In this document: positions 63,945 to 64,000 of the stretch, piece by piece
Layout: each line of letters begins with the position of its first letter
Position numbering within the stretch: position 1 is the stretch's first letter
Source of the DNA: Chloroflexota bacterium
Lineage (GTDB): Bacteria; Chloroflexota; UBA6077; FW602-bin22; CADDYW01
Assembly (NCBI GenBank): GCA_902810745.1
Contig: CADDYW010000002.1
Coordinates: 111,885-175,884, forward strand
DNA length: 64,000 nucleotides
Direction of reading: 5' to 3'
Program-made: the position numbers and the translations under genes
Notes under the pieces: model-generated
What the model was told of the DNA's origin: nothing
The model's input: the letters and a program-made list of their open reading frames with translations, nothing else
Database searches by the model: none

Positions 63945-64000
63945 GCGCGCGGCGAGTCCGGAAAGCCGCACGATCCCCGCACGCCATCGCGCGCCTACGT
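63939..64000. repeat. 13-bp inverted repeat after the response regulator
   Basis: ACGTAGGCGCGCG (63939-63951) and its exact complement (63988-64000) flank 36 bases. The left arm contains the stop codon. It reaches the window edge, so it may extend further. It may be a terminator or a folded 3' end; no U-tract is visible in the window. Confidence 0.5.

Overview
The window reads as an ordinary chromosomal segment of a high-GC bacterium. There are no rRNAs, insertion sequences, phage genes or CRISPR arrays. Gene content and style suggest the Chloroflexota, most likely near the Thermomicrobia/Sphaerobacter group. The pointers are Pro/Thr-rich linkers in lipoproteins, GT39 glycosyltransferases with beta-sandwich tails, a GldA/GldF/GldG-like ABC operon followed by a DUF4340 protein, and frequent GTG/TTG (and apparently CTG) starts. 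The taxonomic placement is an inference from gene content only.

Layout. 1-4.3 kb: two GT39-type membrane glycosyltransferases, the first cut by the window edge and apparently frameshifted. 4.3-10.2 kb (minus): pyruvate kinase, a SufR-like Fe-S regulator, a zinc-ribbon protein, HflX, DapF and MiaA. 10.3 kb: tRNA-Pro with a strong terminator, then a partly degenerate membrane ORF and a rhomboid protease (minus). 12.8-18.2 kb: an LLM-class flavin oxidoreductase, a three-repeat lipoprotein (minus), and a formate-dehydrogenase-type Fe-S subunit / NrfD-like membrane subunit / FdhD set with no catalytic subunit. 18.4-21.4 kb: PfkB sugar kinase, dnaX, ebfC. 21.5-26 kb (minus): deacetylase lipoprotein-rph-DedA, trxB, and two small proteins. 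26.4-30.2 kb: ABC exporter operon with GldG-like and DUF4340 proteins. 30.3-36.7 kb: acyl-CoA dehydrogenase, MBL-fold protein, rho, pyrG, phosphoesterase. 36.8-41.4 kb: AmaP-like protein, glnA, gamma-glutamyltransferase, a small membrane protein. 41.7-43.9 kb: Fur-family regulator divergent from an FTR1 iron permease with a DtxR-type operator. 44-50.8 kb: SDR, SIMPL lipoprotein, dcd plus a NUDIX-like protein, MoxR ATPase, a His-rich membrane protein of unknown function, and a histidine kinase. 50.9-54.4 kb: tRNA-Gln, SDR, folE-RibD_C pair, SDR. 54.5-59.4 kb: aminotransferase, alpha/beta hydrolase, membrane-anchored MurF-like ligase, ddl. 59.5-64 kb: M32 carboxypeptidase (minus), then a histidine kinase and response regulator.

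Most genes are in tight operons with 1-4 bp ATGA/GTGA/TAATG overlaps. Promoters are recognisable by eye as TTGACA/TTGACG, 17-18 bp, TA(G/C)AAT-like, and several are listed. The most interesting points are: two genes (pyk and the DUF4340 gene) whose only plausible start is CTG behind a good Shine-Dalgarno; a divergent iron-regulation promoter pair; a 16-bp perfect inverted repeat between glnA and ggt; a possible leaderless AmaP-like gene; the His-rich membrane protein beside MoxR; and the membrane-anchored MurF/ddl/hydrolase operon. I found no clearly new defence or mobile system.
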